From assembly GCA_902560245.1 (NCBI GenBank), contig CACELK010000001.1:1-64000 (forward strand): a DNA stretch of 64,000 bases, written 5' to 3'. The stretch comes from an uncultured Pelagibacteraceae bacterium (GTDB lineage Bacteria; Pseudomonadota; Alphaproteobacteria; Pelagibacterales; Pelagibacteraceae). Each line of letters begins with the position of its first letter. The first letter of the stretch is position 1. Shown here in pieces: positions 47,502-57,435 of this stretch. Both the position numbers and the translations under genes were made by a program. The notes under the pieces were generated by a model. The model was not told the origin of the DNA, ran no database searches, and saw only the letters and a list, made by a program, of their open reading frames with translations.

Positions 47502-48572
47502 CTATAATTTTACACCTGCTCCTTTCAAAAAAATTGCTTTTTCATCTAATGCCCATCTTGGTTTTGCCGGGAAGTCTAATTTATTGAACTGTTTTTTTTT
47601 AAATTTTTCTAAACCAACCATGGCTATCATGGCAGCATTATCACCGCATAAGTTTATTGGAGGAAAAATTGACTCAAAATTTTCCTCAATACATAAATTT
47701 TTTAAAACATTTCTTATTTTTTTATTTGCAGCAACTCCTCCAGCTACCACAAATTTATTACCTTCCATATTCGACTTTTTAAATTCTTGAAATGCTATCT
47801 TACTTTTTTTATATAATATTTCTTCAATAGTTTTTTGAAAAGACGCAGCCAGATCATATTTTTCTTTTTTAGTTTTTATTTTTTTTGAAATTTTTAAAAC
47901 TGCGGTTTTAAGGCCTGAAAAAGATAAGTTGCAGCCTCCTCTATTAATTATTGGTTTTGGTAAATTAAATTTGTAAGGATTTCCTTTTTTTGCACACTCT
48001 TCTAACTTAGGACCTCCAGGAAACCCAATTCCAATTAATTTTGCAGTTTTATCAAAAGCTTCACCAACAGCATCGTCAATTGTAGTTCCTAATCTTTTGT
48101 ATTTTCCTAAATTTTCTACGCTCAGGAATTGGCTATGACCGCCTGAAATCAAAAGAAGTAAGTAGGGATAATTGAGATTTGAATTTAACTTAGGGCTTAA
48201 AGCATGTCCTTCAAGATGATTTACGGCTATAAAAGGTTTTTTTAAAGAGGAAGCAACAGCTTTCCCAAAGTTCAAACCTACTGACAAACAAACAATGAGT
48301 CCAGGACCAGCTGTAACTGCAACAGCATCTAAATTTTTCATTTTAATACCACTATCAATAATTGCTTTTTGAGTTATTAAGTCAATTTTTTCTGCGTGAG
48401 CTCTTGCTGCAAGTTCTGGAACAACTCCACCAAATTTTCTGTGAATTTCAAATTGACTTGATACTATATTAGATAAAATTTTTATTTCTCCATGGTCATT
48501 TTCTTGTATTACTGCTGCGGCAGTTTCGTCACAGCTTGTTTCAATACCTAAAATAATCAGTTTTTTTTTCAT
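47502..48572 (-). CDS. tsaD: tRNA threonylcarbamoyladenosine transferase TsaD
   Basis: 356 aa ASKHA-fold protein making t6A37 in tRNA. Opening GIETSCDETAAAV, metal ligands in HLEGHAL, nucleotide motif LISGGHSQFL and FPPINLCGDNAAMIA are present. ATG at 48572 is preferred over an in-frame TTG 18 nt upstream. Divergent from hemC, a common alphaproteobacterial pairing. Confidence 0.97.
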   Translation of the reverse strand: MKKKLIILGIETSCDETAAAVIQENDHGEIKILSNIVSSQFEIHRKFGGVVPELAARAHAEKIDLITQKAIIDSGIKMKNLDAVAVTAGPGLIVCLSVGLNFGKAVASSLKKPFIAVNHLEGHALSPKLNSNLNYPYLLLLISGGHSQFLSVENLGKYKRLGTTIDDAVGEAFDKTAKLIGIGFPGGPKLEECAKKGNPYKFNLPKPIINRGGCNLSFSGLKTAVLKISKKIKTKKEKYDLAASFQKTIEEILYKKSKIAFQEFKKSNMEGNKFVVAGGVAANKKIRNVLKNLCIEENFESIFPPINLCGDNAAMIAMVGLEKFKKKQFNKLDFPAKPRWALDEKAIFLKGAGVKL

Positions 48573-48618
48573 TAAATTACTTAATCTCAATGTAAGATAC
48601 TGATTATAAACAAATTAA

Positions 48619-49533
48619 ATGAAAAGCAAAAAAATTATTATTGGTTCTCGTGGCAGTAAATTAGCATTGATTTATGCCGAAAGGGCTAAAAATGAAATTT
48701 TAAAAATTTCAAAAAAGTGCGACATTGAAATAAAAAAAATAACAACAAAAGGAGATGTTGTTCAAGACAAAAGACTTTCAGACACTGGAGGAAAAGGATT
48801 ATTTTGTAAATTAATTGAAGAAGAATTAATAAATAAAAAAATAGATATTGCTGTTCACGCTTTGAAAGATCTTCCATCTGAACAAACGAAAGGTTTAATT
48901 ACCGACTGTTTCTTAGAAAGAAATGATCCAAGAGAGATTTTAATTAGTAAAAATAATTTGAGTCTTCAAAAAATTAGCGCTGGTTCTGTAGTTGGTACAT
49001 CTTCATTTAGAAGAGAGTTTCAGTTAAAAAAAATCAGAAAAGATTTAAGATATAAAGTTATTAGGGGAAACGTTGATACTAGAATTGAAAAATTGAATAG
49101 AAATCTTTTTGATGCAATAATTTTATCTTATGCTGGGGTTAAATTTTTAAATTTAACGGATCACATTTCCCAAATTTTCTCAACATCAGAAATTATTCCT
49201 AGCGCAGGCCAAGGTGTTATTGCATTACAATGTAGAAAAAATGACTATGAAATTAGAAATTTATTAAATAAAGTAAATCATAAAAAAACACATGATTGTA
49301 TGCAGGCTGAGAGGAGTGTACTTAAAATTCTAGAAGGAGATTGTGAAACAGCTGTTGGAGCTTTTGCTCAAATTGATAGAGATAAAATTTTCTTAGAAGC
49401 AGAATTATTTTCTTTGGACGGCAAACAAAGATTTTATATTAAATCATCAAAAGATAAAAATTTAGCAACCAAACTTGGAGAAGAAGTTGGAAAAATGCTT
49501 AAAAAACAATCTAAAAACTCGTATAAAAAATAA
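48619..49533 (+). CDS. hemC: Porphobilinogen deaminase (hydroxymethylbilane synthase)
   Basis: 304 aa, makes hydroxymethylbilane. GSRGSKLALIYAE opening, AVHALKDLPSEQ with the catalytic Asp region, and EGDCETAVGAFA carrying the Cys that anchors the dipyrromethane cofactor. hemD follows by 2 nt. Substrate flow then continues to hemE, about 30 kb away in this window. Confidence 0.97.
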   Translation: MKSKKIIIGSRGSKLALIYAERAKNEILKISKKCDIEIKKITTKGDVVQDKRLSDTGGKGLFCKLIEEELINKKIDIAVHALKDLPSEQTKGLITDCFLERNDPREILISKNNLSLQKISAGSVVGTSSFRREFQLKKIRKDLRYKVIRGNVDTRIEKLNRNLFDAIILSYAGVKFLNLTDHISQIFSTSEIIPSAGQGVIALQCRKNDYEIRNLLNKVNHKKTHDCMQAERSVLKILEGDCETAVGAFAQIDRDKIFLEAELFSLDGKQRFYIKSSKDKNLATKLGEEVGKMLKKQSKNSYKK

Positions 49534-49535
49534 TT

Positions 49536-50234
49536 ATGCATATTTTGTTAACTAGACCTCTAGAAGATTGCCAAGAAATCATGATAAAGTTTCAAAAACT
49601 CGGTCATAAAGTATCACATATGCCGTTAATAAATATTGAAAAAAAAGAATACGAAGAAATTAATTTTGAGGATTTTAAAGCTATAATTTTTACAAGCGCT
49701 AATGCGATAAAATTTTTGAATTTAAAAAAAATAAACAAAAAAATTAACTGTTTTTGCGTAGGTAGTTCAACCGAAAAAAAAGCTAGAGGTTTTGGATTTC
49801 AAAATACTTTCTCTGCTGGCGGAAATGTAAATAACTTGAAAGAAATTATTTTACAAAATCTAAATACACATGATGGAAAATTGCTTTATGTAAGTGGAGA
49901 AATAGTTTCAAATGAACTTGACAAAGAACTAATTTCTGAAGGTTATGATGTGAAGAGATTAATAAATTATAAGACTTATCATTTAGAGAATATTAATGAA
50001 GATTTTATAGAAAAAATTAAAATCAATTTGCCAAATATTGTTTATATATACTCGCAAAATAGTGCTTTGAGTTTTTTGAATTTAATTAAGAAATATAACT
50101 TAGTAAATATTTGGCTAGATACTAATTTGATGTGTATTAGTGAAAAAACCTCTTCAGTTTTGAATGAAATTAAATGGAAAAAAATTTTTATTTTTAATCC
50201 TGGCGAAGAGGAATTTTTGCTATATAAAATTTAA
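49536..50234 (+). CDS. hemD: Uroporphyrinogen-III synthase
   Basis: 232 aa, closes the tetrapyrrole with ring D inversion. Sequence is poorly conserved in this family, but ILLTRPLEDCQEI, IIFTSANAIKFLN, CVGSSTEKKARGFGF and IYSQNSALSFLNLI fit the two-lobe pattern. Adjacency to hemC makes the call firm. Confidence 0.9.
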   Translation: MHILLTRPLEDCQEIMIKFQKLGHKVSHMPLINIEKKEYEEINFEDFKAIIFTSANAIKFLNLKKINKKINCFCVGSSTEKKARGFGFQNTFSAGGNVNNLKEIILQNLNTHDGKLLYVSGEIVSNELDKELISEGYDVKRLINYKTYHLENINEDFIEKIKINLPNIVYIYSQNSALSFLNLIKKYNLVNIWLDTNLMCISEKTSSVLNEIKWKKIFIFNPGEEEFLLYKI

Positions 50235-50236
50235 TT

Positions 50237-51322
50237 ATGGAAATTTTTAATAATTTTAAAGACCTTTTTTTATCTGTATGGAATAAGGGCATACTTGGAG
50301 TTGATATATTTCAAATATTAATTGGAGTTGGAATATTTCTTATATTTTTAATTTTCAGGGGAATAATTGGTAAAATTATTATTAAAAAATTAGAAAGTAT
50401 AACAAAAAAAACAAGCAACAAATTAGACGACACTTTTGTACTAGCAATGGAGGGGCCCGCAAGATTTTTTCCAATAGTTTTAGGTTTTTTTATTGCAAGT
50501 TATTACATGCCATTTTCAGAAGATAATAGAGAAATTGTTGACACAATAAACAGAACGCTTATCACTATTTTTATTTTTTGGGTAATGCATCAAATTATAG
50601 AACCAATCTCTTATATTTTAAGTGGTTTGGGCAAAGTTTTAACTAGAGAACTAATAGGTTGGATAATTAAATCTTTAAAAATTTTAATTTTTATCCTTGG
50701 CGTGGCTGCAGTTCTTGAGCTTTGGGGAATAAAAATAGGTCCAATAATAGCAGGGCTAGGTTTATTCGGTGTTGCTGTTGCTTTAGGAGCGCAAGATTTA
50801 TTTAAAAATTTAATTTCTGGAATATTGGTTTTAGTTGAAAAGAGATTTAAAATTGGAGACTGGATTCTTGTTGAAGATATAATAGAGGGGATTGTTGAAA
50901 AAATTGGTTTTAGATCAACAGTTATTAGAAAGTTTGATAAATCAATTGCAATTATTCCAAATTTTCAATTTGCAGAAAATGCAGTAATTAATATAAGCCA
51001 GACTACAAATTGGATCATTAGTTGGATAATTAATTTACAGTACGATACTACCGTTGATCAGCTGAAATCTATAAGAAATGAAATTGAGAAATATATAAAG
51101 GAAAATGAAGATTACAAGCCAGAACTTGGTTATGCTGTCAGGATAGATAAGTTTGCAGATAGCTCGATAGATATGTATATACGTTGCTTTACCAAAACAG
51201 ATGATTGGGAGGAATGGTTAGCCGTAAAAGAAAGACTTGCTATTTCTATAAAGCAAATTGTAGAAAAAAATAGAGCCTCTTTTGCTTTTCCAAGTCAGTC
51301 TATCTACGTTGAGAAAAAATGA
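50237..51322 (+). CDS. MscS-family mechanosensitive channel
   Basis: 361 aa with about five membrane segments; the pore helix and upper beta domain read GPIIAGLGLFGVAVALGAQD and LISGILVLVEKRFKIGDWI, diagnostic for MscS. The cytosolic vestibule follows, ending with PSQSIYVEKK. It relieves hypo-osmotic stress by opening a pore. It overlaps the YggT gene by 4 nt. Confidence 0.93.
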   Translation: MEIFNNFKDLFLSVWNKGILGVDIFQILIGVGIFLIFLIFRGIIGKIIIKKLESITKKTSNKLDDTFVLAMEGPARFFPIVLGFFIASYYMPFSEDNREIVDTINRTLITIFIFWVMHQIIEPISYILSGLGKVLTRELIGWIIKSLKILIFILGVAAVLELWGIKIGPIIAGLGLFGVAVALGAQDLFKNLISGILVLVEKRFKIGDWILVEDIIEGIVEKIGFRSTVIRKFDKSIAIIPNFQFAENAVINISQTTNWIISWIINLQYDTTVDQLKSIRNEIEKYIKENEDYKPELGYAVRIDKFADSSIDMYIRCFTKTDDWEEWLAVKERLAISIKQIVEKNRASFAFPSQSIYVEKK

Positions 51323-51609
51323 TTGCTATTTTTTACTTAGTCCTCCAAATTTTAAAATTATATTCATATGTTGTAATAGCAAATGTTATCATTAGTTGGT
51401 TGATTGCTTTCAATGTTTTAAACACACAAAATAGATTTGTTTATTCAATTTTAGAATTTACTTATCGTTTAACTGATCCGATTTTAAATAAAATTCGACG
51501 TTTTTTACCAAATTTAGGTAATCTTGATATATCTCCAATTATATTACTTTTATTGATTTGGTTTATAGAAATGTGTATGAAGCTCTACATAGCGCCAATA
51601 ATATTTTAG
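51319..51609 (+). CDS. YggT-family membrane protein
   Basis: 96 aa, canonical YggT with two membrane segments and the signature YRLTDPILNKIRRFLPNLGNLDISPII. Coupled to the mscS gene by a 4-nt overlap and followed 6 nt later by folD. A second, more divergent member is at 39668. Confidence 0.9.
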   Translation: MIAIFYLVLQILKLYSYVVIANVIISWLIAFNVLNTQNRFVYSILEFTYRLTDPILNKIRRFLPNLGNLDISPIILLLLIWFIEMCMKLYIAPIIF

Positions 51610-51615
51610 TAAATT

Positions 51616-52461
51616 ATGATTTTAATTGATGGCAAAAAAGAAGCAGCTGAACTTAGGGAAAAGTTAAAGCAAGAGGTTTTTGAACTTAAATCTAAATATA
51701 ATAAAGTTCCTGGATTGACTGTAATTTTAATTGGTGAATTAGCACCCAGCAAGATTTATGTTAAAAATAAAGAAAAATCAGCTAATGAAGTTGGTTTAAA
51801 GTCTGAGGTAATTAGATATCCAGCAACAGTTGATGAAAAAACAGTTTTAAATAAAATTGAAGAACTAAATAACGATGAAAGCGTTTCAGGCATATTAGTC
51901 CAGCTTCCTCTTCCAAAACATATTGATAAGCAAAAAGTTATTGAAAAAATTCTACCGAGTAAAGATGTCGATGGATTCCATCCTATGAATGTTGGAAATT
52001 TATCTTCAGGATATGAGAGTTCTGTTCCTTGTACTCCTCTTGGATGTTATTTGCTAATTAAAAAAATCGAGCCAAACTTAAATGGAAAAAAAGCTGTTGT
52101 TGTAGGAAGGTCAAATTTAAATGGAAAGCCAATGACACAACTTCTACTCAAAGAAAATTGTACAGTTACAATTACACATTCTAAAACAAAAAATTTGAAA
52201 AGTGAGTGTTTAAAAGGCGATATAATTGTTGCAGCAGTTGGAATACCCGAGCTTGTCAAAGGAGATTGGGTAAAAAAAGATGCAATAGTAATTGATGTTG
52301 GTATTAATAAAACCGATAAAGGTATTGTTGGAGATGTTGCATTTGAAGAAGTTTCAAAAAATGCTAAAGCTTTAACACCTGTTCCTGGGGGTGTTGGACC
52401 GATGACTATAGCTTGCCTACTTAAAAATACTATTGAGTGTTTTAAAAGGGTCCAGAAATAA
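51616..52461 (+). CDS. folD: Bifunctional methylenetetrahydrofolate dehydrogenase/cyclohydrolase
   Basis: 281 aa. Catalytic Lys in IYVKNKEKSA, GILVQLPLPKHID and the nucleotide-binding VVVGRSNLNGKPM, then PVPGGVGPMTIACLL, are all intact. It interconverts 5,10-methylene- and 10-formyl-THF, central for the one-carbon oxidation that SAR11 cells are known for. Confidence 0.97.
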   Translation: MILIDGKKEAAELREKLKQEVFELKSKYNKVPGLTVILIGELAPSKIYVKNKEKSANEVGLKSEVIRYPATVDEKTVLNKIEELNNDESVSGILVQLPLPKHIDKQKVIEKILPSKDVDGFHPMNVGNLSSGYESSVPCTPLGCYLLIKKIEPNLNGKKAVVVGRSNLNGKPMTQLLLKENCTVTITHSKTKNLKSECLKGDIIVAAVGIPELVKGDWVKKDAIVIDVGINKTDKGIVGDVAFEEVSKNAKALTPVPGGVGPMTIACLLKNTIECFKRVQK

Positions 52462-52462
52462 A

Positions 52463-52846
52463 TTATTTTCTTTTATTTTTAGGTTTAATTCCAAGTTTGT
52501 CACTATGTCTTAATCTCAAAATTACAATTGCTGATGCAATTAAAGCTATAGCAACAGCTTCGTAAACTAACCCAGAAGGATCCATTTCTTTTCCCTGTAA
52601 AATAATAAATCGAGATAGTGCAGTAATAGCAATTAACAATGGAAGTGTAATACTAATTGATTGTTGACTCCAAAAAACTCTAACCATTGCTAAAACTTCT
52701 AGATATAGAAACATTAAAAGCAGGTCTGCTAATGTAACAGACTGATTTATATACATTGTTTTAATTTCTATTCCAACAGCAATAACCGTACTGATCAAAA
52801 TTATTGTTAGAAGGCCGAGTTGTAAATTTTTTGTAATATTTTCCAT
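52463..52846 (-). CDS. PsiE-family membrane protein
   Basis: 127 aa with four hydrophobic helices and conserved LYLEVLAMVRVFW. PsiE is phosphate-starvation-inducible in E. coli, but its function is unknown. The C-terminus is a basic cytoplasmic tail (KPKNKRK). It ends 1 nt from the folD stop. No Pho box is obvious upstream. Confidence 0.85.
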   Translation of the reverse strand: MENITKNLQLGLLTIILISTVIAVGIEIKTMYINQSVTLADLLLMFLYLEVLAMVRVFWSQQSISITLPLLIAITALSRFIILQGKEMDPSGLVYEAVAIALIASAIVILRLRHSDKLGIKPKNKRK

Positions 52847-52921
52847 TATATAAATAATTATTTATATACATTAATTTTTATTAAATACTAGCATTGTTGA
52901 CGCAACTATTTTTAGTGAATT

Positions 52922-54103
52922 TTATAGTTTTTTTTTATGAAAATTAATAAATCTTTCGATATTTGACTTATTAAAAGTTTTATTTTCTTCAAATGAAACC
53001 TTCTTCATAGAATAAGCAGAGCTTTTTGTTTGTCTTGAAATAATTGTTACATTTCCTTTATACAACTTTAATTTTATCAAACCATTTACTTTATTTTTAT
53101 TTAAATCTACAATTTTTTGAATTTTATATCTTTCTTTTGAAAACCAGTATCCATTGTAAATTAACTCTGCATAACGCGGCATAACTTGATCTTTCTTATG
53201 CATTGTTTTTTTGTCTAAAGTAACAGACTCAATTGCTCTATGTGCTATCATTAATATGGTTCCGCCTGGAGTTTCATATACACCTCTAGATTTTATTCCA
53301 ATAAATCTATTTTCGACCAAATCAACTCTTCCAATTCCATTTTTTCCTGCAAGACTATTTAATTTTTCTAAAAGTTTTCCTGGCGATAATTTTTTTCCAT
53401 TTACGGTAAAAGGGTCTCCATTTTTAAAACCAACACTAACAATTGTTTGCTTATTAGGAGATTTTTCAAGAGAGGCAGTTCTTTGAAATATGTACTCTGG
53501 AGCTGGATTTTTTGGATTTTCTAAAACTTTTCCTTCAGTTGAAGTATGAAAAATATTATCATCTACTGAAAATGGTGGTGATCCTTTCTTATCTTTTGGA
53601 ATAGTAATACTTTTTTTTTTAGCATATTTAATTAAATCGGTTCTAGAATTTAAGTCCCATTCTCGCCAAGGAGCAATTATTTTTATTTTAGGTCCAAAAT
53701 AGTGATAGCCTAACTCAAATCTAACTTGATCATTTCCTTTGCCTGTAGATCCATGCGATACAGCATAAGCTTTAAATTTTTTTGCAATTGCTATTTGTCT
53801 CTTAGCAATCAAGGGTCTAGCTATTGAAGTTCCAAGCAAATAAACTCCTTCGTATATAGCATGACCTCTTAACATTGGAAAAACATAATCTTTAACAAAA
53901 ATATTTTTAAGATCATCGATAATAATTTTTTTAACACCTAATTTTTTTGCGTTTTTATATATTTTGCTTTTATTAATTTTCTGGCCAATATCTGCTGTAT
54001 AGCAAATTACTTCAGCGCTATAGTTTTCTTGCAGCCACTTTAATATTATAGATGTATCTAAACCTCCCGAATAAGCGAGAACAATCCTTTTTTTAGATTT
54101 CAT
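52922..54103 (-). CDS. argG: Argininosuccinate synthase
   Basis: 393 aa. PP-loop RIVLAYSGGLDTSIILKW near residue 7, then SHGSTGKGNDQVRFE and the aspartate/citrulline site. Condenses citrulline with aspartate in arginine synthesis. Full length and conserved. Confidence 0.97.
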   Translation of the reverse strand: MKSKKRIVLAYSGGLDTSIILKWLQENYSAEVICYTADIGQKINKSKIYKNAKKLGVKKIIIDDLKNIFVKDYVFPMLRGHAIYEGVYLLGTSIARPLIAKRQIAIAKKFKAYAVSHGSTGKGNDQVRFELGYHYFGPKIKIIAPWREWDLNSRTDLIKYAKKKSITIPKDKKGSPPFSVDDNIFHTSTEGKVLENPKNPAPEYIFQRTASLEKSPNKQTIVSVGFKNGDPFTVNGKKLSPGKLLEKLNSLAGKNGIGRVDLVENRFIGIKSRGVYETPGGTILMIAHRAIESVTLDKKTMHKKDQVMPRYAELIYNGYWFSKERYKIQKIVDLNKNKVNGLIKLKLYKGNVTIISRQTKSSAYSMKKVSFEENKTFNKSNIERFINFHKKKL

Positions 54104-54111
54104 TTATTTTT

Positions 54112-54618
54112 TTAACTACAGCTTTTTTTTGCGGAATTGTAAGCTTTGGTAAATCCTAACAGAGAGTAATGATCAATAGTTTGTGAACCTTTTTGATTGT
54201 AACCAGTAACCATAATTCTTGATCCTCTTTTCATGGTCTTAACCATTTTTTTTTCTTTTTTGTTGTCTGCTATCCAAGCAAAACTATCTTGAGATATATC
54301 AAATTTATATTTGTATTTTCCTGACCTGGCAATAATTGAATTTTTATTATTATATTCATAACCTGAAGTGATACTTATCTCATCAGAAATTTTCTCGCTA
54401 GGTCTGAAGGTAACAAAAAGTCTTGCTTCGCGAGAGTTTGTTTTTGGTGCCTGCAGAACTGGCAAAGATTGAGCAAAACATATTTTTCCATTTTCATTTT
54501 TTACAACGTATGCCTCCCAATCTTTTACCTTTAATATTTTCTTTACCTCTTCTGAATTTGCAAAACCTGCAATAGTTAAAAAAAATAGTACGGCGAAAAT
54601 ATTTTTAATCAGGGACAT
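54112..54618 (-). CDS. IalB-like (invasion-associated locus B family) periplasmic protein
   Basis: 168 aa. A signal peptide (LIKNIFAVLFFLTIAGFANS) precedes a domain with DWEAYVVKNENGKICFAQS, a conserved pair of cysteines (in KICFAQ and at the C-terminus KKSCS), SFAWIADN and GSRIMVTG, matching IalB proteins. These are widespread in non-pathogenic alphaproteobacteria too, so an invasion role is not implied. Start overlaps the aldo/keto reductase end. Confidence 0.85.
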   Translation of the reverse strand: MSLIKNIFAVLFFLTIAGFANSEEVKKILKVKDWEAYVVKNENGKICFAQSLPVLQAPKTNSREARLFVTFRPSEKISDEISITSGYEYNNKNSIIARSGKYKYKFDISQDSFAWIADNKKEKKMVKTMKRGSRIMVTGYNQKGSQTIDHYSLLGFTKAYNSAKKSCS

Positions 54619-55646
54619 GGATTTGGATAAAGTTTTTGAATTTCATTAATTTCTTTAATAATTTCATTAGATAATTTTACATTTACACTTTCTATATCAG
54701 TTTTCAACTGATCCATTGTAGTTGCGCCAATAATTACACTTGTTACAAATGGCTGAATTTCACAAAATTTTAGAGACATTTGAGCCATATTAATATTATT
54801 TTTTTTTGATATTTGATAATAGGCTTCAACAGCCTTTTCTGCATTTGGTTTATTATATCTAGTCCAAAAATCACCATCATGATCTAATCTTGATTTTCTT
54901 GGAATCCTATTATTTCTATATTTTCCTGATAAATATCCTATTGCCAAAGGTGAGTATGCTAACAAACCTATTTTATCGCGAATAGAAATTTCAGCTAAAC
55001 CAACTTCATACGTCCTATTTAATAAATTATATGGATTTTGTACCGACATCATTCTTGGAAGATTTTTTTCTTTTGAAATTTCAAGAAATTTATTAGTTCC
55101 CCATGGTGTCTCATTTGATAAACCAATGTATCTTATTTTTCCATCATCGATAAATTTTTTTAAATTTCCTAAAATATCCTCAAATTTATTCCAGTTGCTA
55201 CTATCATTATGCTCATACCCAAGTCGGCCAAACATATTAGTATTTCTTTCAGGCCAATGTAATTGATAAAGATCAACATAATCAGTTTGCAATCTCTTTA
55301 AACTTCCTTCTAATGCCGCTGTAATATTTTTTATTCCATACTGATTACCCCCACCTCTTACATAAGATCTCATAGGACCACAAACCTTTGTAGCCAAAAT
55401 TACTTTGTCTCTTTTTTTTGTTTTTTTAAACCAATTTCCTATAATTAATTCTGTATGACCAAATGTTTCAGGTTTTGGAGGTATTGAATATAATTCAGCA
55501 GTATCCCAAAAATTTACTCCTTCACTTAAGGCATAGTCCATTTGCTCAAATGCCTCATCTTCAGTATTTTGTTCCCCCCAGGTCATTGTGCCGAGACATA
55601 TTGTACTTACATTTAAGTCAGTATTTCCTAGTTTTTTGTAATTCAT
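54609..55646 (-). CDS. Aldo/keto reductase (Tas-like)
   Basis: 345 aa NADPH-dependent barrel. Catalytic tetrad visible: Asp and Tyr in FWDTAELYSIPP, Lys in VILATKV, and His in LYQLHWPE. The GFGHTELIIGNW region and C-terminal SVIIGATTMDQLKTDIE are as in E. coli Tas. Substrate is not predictable. Confidence 0.93.
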   Translation of the reverse strand: MNYKKLGNTDLNVSTICLGTMTWGEQNTEDEAFEQMDYALSEGVNFWDTAELYSIPPKPETFGHTELIIGNWFKKTKKRDKVILATKVCGPMRSYVRGGGNQYGIKNITAALEGSLKRLQTDYVDLYQLHWPERNTNMFGRLGYEHNDSSNWNKFEDILGNLKKFIDDGKIRYIGLSNETPWGTNKFLEISKEKNLPRMMSVQNPYNLLNRTYEVGLAEISIRDKIGLLAYSPLAIGYLSGKYRNNRIPRKSRLDHDGDFWTRYNKPNAEKAVEAYYQISKKNNINMAQMSLKFCEIQPFVTSVIIGATTMDQLKTDIESVNVKLSNEIIKEINEIQKLYPNPCP

Positions 55647-55672
55647 AAAAATTTAACATTCATTTTGACTTC

Positions 55673-55701
55673 TTGATAATTTATTAAAAAATTACTATAT
55701 A
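55673..55701 (+). promoter_or_regulatory. Possible promoter giving a near-leaderless mRNA
   Basis: TTGATA, 17 nt, then TATATA; the +1 expected about 7 nt later falls on the ATG at 55708. AT-rich sequence makes such matches common, so this is weak. Confidence 0.35.
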
Positions 55702-55707
55702 TAATTT

Positions 55708-56463
55708 ATGGATTTAAACAGACAAAATATTTTTCAAGCAACAACTGCTAAAAAAACTGTAGTTTGGGATGAGGGTCTCAGATCATACATGCTAAAGGTC
55801 TATAACTACATGGCGACTGGTGTACTTCTTACTGGAATAATTGCTCTTTTGTCATTCAAAATTTCTGTTGTTACAGATGCTAACGGTGTTATTAGTGGTT
55901 TCACAAGTTTTGGAAATGCATTATTTTTTTCAGGTCTAAAGTGGGTAGTTATGTTAGCTCCACTTGGAATTGTTTTTTATATGAGTTTTGGAATTAATAA
56001 AATGAGCTCAGCTAAAGCGCAGACAGTTTTTTGGATTTTTGCAGCATTAATGGGCTTATCATTATCGTGGATACTTTTAGTTTATACTGGAGTGAGCGTA
56101 GCAAGAGTATTTTTTATCAGCTCTGCAACATTCGGAGCAATGAGCATTTATGGATATACAACAAAGAGAGATCTTACTAAACTAGGATCTTTTTTATTTA
56201 TGGGACTAATTGGAATTATAATCGCTTCATTGGTTAATATATTTTTAAAATCTTCTATGATGTATTTTGTAATATCGATTTTGGGAGTATTAATTTTTGT
56301 TGGTTTAACCGCATATGATACTCAAAAGATCAAAAACATGTATTCGTCATCTGATAGCGGTGAAATAATTGGTAAAAAAGCTGTTATGGGTGCTTTAACA
56401 CTTTATTTAGACTTTATAAATCTGTTTATAATGCTTTTAAGACTTTTCGGTCAAAGAAGATAA
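55708..56463 (+). CDS. Bax inhibitor-1 / YccA family membrane protein
   Basis: 251 aa with seven predicted membrane helices. Features include YNYMATGVLLTGIIAL near the N-terminus and the C-terminal VGLTAYDTQKIKNMY, then LTLYLDFINLFIMLLRLFGQRR, all typical of the BI-1 family. Proposed roles are calcium leak or protease modulation; function here is open. Confidence 0.94.
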   Translation: MDLNRQNIFQATTAKKTVVWDEGLRSYMLKVYNYMATGVLLTGIIALLSFKISVVTDANGVISGFTSFGNALFFSGLKWVVMLAPLGIVFYMSFGINKMSSAKAQTVFWIFAALMGLSLSWILLVYTGVSVARVFFISSATFGAMSIYGYTTKRDLTKLGSFLFMGLIGIIIASLVNIFLKSSMMYFVISILGVLIFVGLTAYDTQKIKNMYSSSDSGEIIGKKAVMGALTLYLDFINLFIMLLRLFGQRR

Positions 56464-56466
56464 TTT

Positions 56467-56811
56467 TTAACCAGCAAGCTTTTTCCAATTAATATTATTT
56501 AGCATAGAATAAAGATTATTAGAATTTTTTATTATATTTCCCCTTGAGTCAGTCAATAAATATTTTAGGTTTTTGCTACTTGGTCTAAAGTTTTTACAAA
56601 TTTTATATATTGCATTTTCTGTAGCATTTTTAAAAACACTAAAACCAACTTGTCGATTTGATGTTGTAAGTCCATAGTCTTTCCAAGAACCCTTAGAAAC
56701 CATTTTTGCGTATAAATTTAGTATAATTTTTAACTCATTTTTATCGAAAAAAAAATTTTGTTCAAAATTTTTTGATGAATTATTAATTACTAATTTTAAA
56801 TTTCTACTCAT
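56467..56811 (-). CDS. DUF2794 family protein
   Basis: 114 aa. Matches the alphaproteobacterial DUF2794 pattern: FFDKNELKIILNLYAKMVSKGSWKDYG, then VGFSVFKNATENAIYKI. Soluble, no signal. Overlaps yciB by 8 nt. Function unknown. Confidence 0.82.
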   Translation of the reverse strand: MSRNLKLVINNSSKNFEQNFFFDKNELKIILNLYAKMVSKGSWKDYGLTTSNRQVGFSVFKNATENAIYKICKNFRPSSKNLKYLLTDSRGNIIKNSNNLYSMLNNINWKKLAG

Positions 56812-57355
56812 TTATTTTATATTTGGTTATAAGAGGTACTTGAAAGGCAGTAAAAATAAATGTTATTGGTAATAAACCCCAAACTTTAAAATTTACCCAA
56901 AATTCCTCTGACTGCGTTCTCCAGACAAATTCATTTAATAAAGCAATTGCAAAAAAAAAATACATCCATCTTTGATTTAAAAGATTCCAACCTTCTTTAG
57001 ACAAAGATATAGATTTACCAATTATTTTTTTTAAAATAGGTTCTTCAGTAAAAAATTTTCCAAAAAGCAATGTTAAACCAAAGAGAATATTAATTATTGT
57101 AGGTTTAATGTAAATAAAGATTGCATTATTAAAATATATTGTAAGACCACCAAAAAAAGTTATTAAAACTCCACTTATTAAAGGAACGAATGGTATTTTT
57201 TTTTCAATAAGCCAAACAATAGCTAATGAAATAAGGGTTGCAATTATAAATGGTGGTATTGCTACTCGTAGATCTTTATCGCTGTTATAGTAAAAAAAGA
57301 AAAAGACTACCAACGGTCCAAAATCTGTGACAAATTTAACAAATGATTTATTCAC
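56804..57355 (-). CDS. yciB: YciB / intracellular septation protein A
   Basis: 183 aa, five to six membrane helices. KFVTDFGPLVVFFFFYY is the family opening, and NEFVWRTQSEEFWVNFKVWG its C-terminal signature. Associated with cell-envelope synthesis and septation in other bacteria. Followed by the DUF2794 gene as in other alphaproteobacteria. Confidence 0.93.
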   Translation of the reverse strand: MNKSFVKFVTDFGPLVVFFFFYYNSDKDLRVAIPPFIIATLISLAIVWLIEKKIPFVPLISGVLITFFGGLTIYFNNAIFIYIKPTIINILFGLTLLFGKFFTEEPILKKIIGKSISLSKEGWNLLNQRWMYFFFAIALLNEFVWRTQSEEFWVNFKVWGLLPITFIFTAFQVPLITKYKINE

Positions 57356-57435
57356 TAATAGATATTAACATAATTAAGAAACTTTTATAATTTTTTTATT
57401 GATTTTTTTATTTAAATACACATATAATTTGATTA